DNA from: Chaetorhynchus papuensis
Lineage: Eukaryota; Chordata; Aves; Passeriformes; Rhipiduridae
Reading direction: 5' to 3'
Length of the DNA stretch: 64,000 nucleotides
Assembly (NCBI GenBank): GCA_013396525.1
Contig: VWYX01000757.1
Span: 132,092-196,091, forward strand
Shown here: positions 60,801-64,000 of the stretch, one piece after another
Layout of the letters: the number at the start of each line of letters is the position of its first letter
How positions within the stretch are numbered: position 1 is the first letter of the stretch
The notes under the pieces: model-generated
Seen by the model: only the letters and a program-made list of their open reading frames with translations
Told to the model about the DNA's origin: nothing
The model's database searches: none
Position numbers and translations under genes: made by a program

Positions 60801-63455
60801 ATGATTTAATGTAAAGGTACTTTTGTTGTTTGTGAAAGGAATAATGTCCAGATAGCACTGATACAGCAAATTAAATGGTGGGTGACAGAAAACTGAATGT
60901 AGGTTGGAGGATGACAATCTTTCATGTACAGTAAGATCAGACAAAAGGAAACACAGTTTTCTAAATAACTGAGTAAATATTTAAGCATCGAAAAGATGCC
61001 GGAAAAAAACTAAACTAAAAAAACCCAGTACATTTATAAATTTCTAACAAAAAAGGAATATTAAAGTAACACAAAATAGTTGTAGACTAATATGGGAATA
61101 AACACAGAAATTATCACCAGGAAACAAAAGTTTTAAGTTTGAAGGAACTTCTACTAAGTGTTGGGGAGTTACAAATTTTAATTAAAGTGCATATGCAGAA
61201 TCATAAATGATCACAAGACAAAACAGAGTGTTTCTCCGGTTCCCATGCAAAGACTGTTAATGTATATATTTATAAAACCCATTATTTTTAGAAGTTTTAT
61301 AATTAAGCATTTTGGTTTTTATCCTACATTGCCTAGAGGGGATTTACTGAAAAGTCATAGAAAGGAATTCCCCCTTGTCTATTCCGTTTTTAAGAAGCCA
61401 ATGAGGTAAAAAAAGTCAAGTTGATCAAGTCTGATTTACTTCAAGGTGATGTGTCTTTTTCAGGAACATATTAAACCTCTTTAACATTTACAGGATGCTG
61501 AAGCACTGTTGAGTCATGTCTATGAGTTCATAAATTTGTTATAATGAAAGTAAAACTGTCTGAATAAATGAAAATAATGGGAAATAAAAATAACATCGAG
61601 ATATCTTAAGAAAACACATTTAACAGCAATAAAAAGTTTAAAAGTAGTGTTGTATAATTAAATACTGACTGCTTTTAAAAGCACATTACTTTTAACCTGC
61701 CTAGGGTTAAAAAATTATGTGAAAGCAATTTAAAAAAAAAAGGTATATGGATTAGCTATTGTGTCATTAAGCAAAGCTCTATTCCACAGTCTGTAAACCT
61801 GATTTTAGTTTGGATAAAAGACCAAAGAATAGAAAACAGAGAAAATAATTTACATTAGACAGAGTTTATGTGAATTAATCCTCCTTCTGTGTATACACAT
61901 AAATGAGAGAAGAAAATTGAGAAAAATATGTTCTTTTAACAAGATATTGATTGTTCTACATAAGGAATTTCAAGGAGAGAACAGTTATCCCCTCATGATA
62001 ATGTGTTTGTTGTTTCTTTGCAGCTTTCCAGGTCTACAGGCACTCATCACTGACATTTCTGAGATTAGCAGCAAATGTTTTTCATATTAAAAAGTCAGTT
62101 TGTGTCTCACAAGGCAACATTTGTAGACTCTGGGAGTTGTAACAAAATATTTCCAAGACCAAATCCAGAAAATTAGAAACAACAAGACTATGCAATATCA
62201 TCCTTTTCTATGAAGACGCAGGAGGTATTCATGCTGGATCTGGTCACAGGTGTTAAGGGGAAAAAAAGGGTGATGAAATAATCAACTAATTGTGACTTCT
62301 CCAGAAAAAAAATGCTCCATGGCTGAAATTTTGTTATTTCTTCATAATTTGTCATGATGCTTTGTTTAACTGTCCTGGAATCATTCTTGACAAAATACTT
62401 ACTATTATGTCACTAGACAAAATTTTGCTGTTCTGTTTCATACAAAAAAAAATAGAAATGTTAACAGGGATAGTAACTATTTAAAGATATGGTCATAAAT
62501 CTTATGATCGGCTCAGGGAAAATACCTGTTACTGGGGGCAACCACAAAAGTAAGTGGAGATTGCAAACATGAAATTGATTAAAACTACAACAGTTTGTAA
62601 AATCCAAGGTTGAGTCCTTCACCCAGTCCTTTTGGATTGAATAACAAACTCAAAATTGAATTAAATAATTATTAGCTTTAAATAGCCTTTTTTTTTTAAA
62701 GACACTATGTAAAATTCAAATATTTCAAAAGAGTGTTATATTTATAGAAAAAAAATCAAACAACTACTGAGCTAGATTTCATGGTATGTTACTTAAGTAA
62801 TGTAAAATCAGGTGATATTGACAAGATTTGCATTCTGGCTAAACCTGATTGATAATTGAGCAAGTATAGCAGCTGAGCAACTAGCAACTGGCTAATATAT
62901 TTTTTTCCATTTTTCAGGTTTTCAACATTGTTACCTGATTACACTGATGTATTCTTAACAATGTAATCAGTCATTGACTCCTAGCACAACATGTGAATGA
63001 AAATTAAAGTGATCATTAGAGCAGATTCCAAATTGCTTTTAAAGACCACACTTAGGTCTGTAACTTAGAGCAAAGATTTGTTTTGATAAAGAATTGTCCA
63101 TCCATGCCTTTAGAAAAAAAAAGGAAAGAAAAAGACAAAGCTAGATGCTCCCTTTGAAAAGTGTGCCATTGGTTACTAGCTTCACTTGAAGTTTTCTTTC
63201 AGGATTTTTTGTTTCTTTGTTTTTCTTTAGTTAATTTCAGGTTTATTTATAGACATTTCTATCCTTTTCTGTTCTGTATACTTTTTAACTTAATGTAGGG
63301 CCTTTTTCTTTGATGCAATACCTGCACATAGTTTTCAGGGTTCCAAAGAAAGCAGTGGTCCCAAAAATCAGCAGAGTGATTCCCTTGGTTAAGATACAAA
63401 TATATGATCTGCCATCCTGTGATAAATCTAAGGTAAATCTACAAGGGTAGGTAGT

Positions 63456-63931
63456 GGTGGGCTGGTTTTGGCTGGGATACAAAAAATTTTCTTCGAAGTA
63501 GCTCTATGGGCCTGTGTTTTGGATAGTGTTGGAAACAGTGTTGATAACAGAGGGATGCTTTAGCTATTAGAGTTTACACGGAGCCAAGGCCATTTCTGCT
63601 TCTCACCCCAGCCCACCAGTGCTGGCTGGGGATGCACAGTGAGTTTGGGGGGGACACAGCTGAGACAGGTGACCCCAGCTGTTCAGAGGGATATCCAACA
63701 CCATATGGCCTCAAGCTTAGCACATAAAGCTGGGAGAAGAAGGAGGAAGGAGACGACATTCGGAGTGATGGTGTCTGTCTTCCTAAGTCACCATTACACG
63801 TGATTTTTATTTTATCCCACAAATTTTATCACTTTTACCCTTCTTATTGTCTCCTCAGTCCAAATGGGGGAGGGTGAGTGAGCAGCTCTGTGAGGCTTAG
63901 TTGTTGACTGCAGTCAAACCATAACAGGTGG
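63456..63931. repeat. Possible 5-bp target-site duplication GGTGG
   Basis: GGTGG at 63456-63460 and 63927-63931 exactly bracket the LTR. A 5-bp match is short, but it falls where the LTR ends were placed from internal homology. Confidence 0.5.
63461..63926 (+). mobile_element. Solo LTR of an abundant avian ERV family, possible TSD
   Basis: The order CTGGTTTTGGCTGGGATAC, GGAAACAGTGTTGATAACAG, ACACGGAGCCAAGGCCATTT, GGGATATCCAACACCATATG, CACATAAAGCTGGGAGAAG (a degraded TATA region), ATTTTATCACTTTTACCCTT and TGCAGTCAAACCATAACA matches an LTR family I recognise from many bird sequences. GGTGG occurs immediately before (63456-63460) and after (63927-63931), a plausible 5-bp target-site duplication. 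A block between the R region and the ATTTTATC segment seems deleted. No viral coding sequence is adjacent; the 82-codon minus frame here is not a gene. Confidence 0.82.
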
Positions 63932-64000
63932 TTATCAATATCCAGTGATTTGTATCTGGACTTGACTTGTACGGTTTTATTCAACTTTGGTAAAAGGCAA

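Larger units (their letters stand above)
54578..63460. other. Long AT-rich region; only weak candidate exons
   Basis: About 8.9 kb. Splice-like signals occur at 55929 and 62024 (plus strand) and 57726-57817 (minus strand), described as candidates in the findings. No repeat family, RNA gene or convincing ORF. Confidence 0.45.

Noticed and set aside
1..64000. Intact retroviral gag/pol/env or full-length CR1 ORFs
   Set aside because: No long frame carries reverse-transcriptase, protease, integrase or envelope motifs. Only solo LTRs and 5'-truncated CR1 ends are present.
1..64000. CRISPR array, operon or bacterial-type gene cluster
   Set aside because: No regularly spaced identical repeats with unique spacers and no dense collinear ORFs. 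The composition and repeats are vertebrate.

Overview
This window looks like a gene-poor, AT-rich stretch of a bird nuclear genome, most likely a songbird. The evidence is the repeat content: many CR1 LINE fragments with the avian 3' end (a GATGATCT...CCAACCC block, then TTCTATG-type units) and several solo retroviral LTRs of families I recognise as abundant in birds. No open reading frame here is convincing as a complete protein-coding gene, and there is no bacterial-type gene organisation. The window is best read as intergenic desert or as the inside of one or more very large introns.

Layout. 1-13 kb is unique AT-rich DNA with a decayed C2H2 zinc-finger fragment (4.3-4.5 kb) and short CR1 pieces. 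13.2-15.9 kb is a GC-richer island. On its minus strand it carries a pseudogene-like sequence with a strict 33-bp (11-codon) tandem repeat of six units, an acidic coding-like tail and an AATAAA signal; a minus-strand CR1 lies in the same island. 16-29 kb is AT-rich, with one long CR1 copy (22.9-23.5 kb) and one well-formed candidate exon (24.5 kb). 29-36.7 kb is a cluster of LTRs: a solo LTR in or beside a CR1 (29.1 kb), an LTR nested inside an older LTR of another family (33.6-34.9 kb), and a further solo LTR (36.0-36.7 kb). 41.6-48.4 kb holds several CR1 fragments in both orientations and a second copy of the 33.6-34.9 kb LTR family. 48.4-63.4 kb is AT-rich with a (TG)28 microsatellite and a few weak candidate exons. 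A solo LTR with a possible 5-bp target-site duplication closes the window at 63.5-63.9 kb.

Nothing here forms a pathway or operon. The items most worth a second look are the 33-bp coding-like repeat pseudogene, the phase-compatible candidate exons on the plus strand, and the nested LTRs. Repeat identifications rest on recall of family consensus features and were not checked against a database. Boundaries marked approximate may be off by tens of bases.
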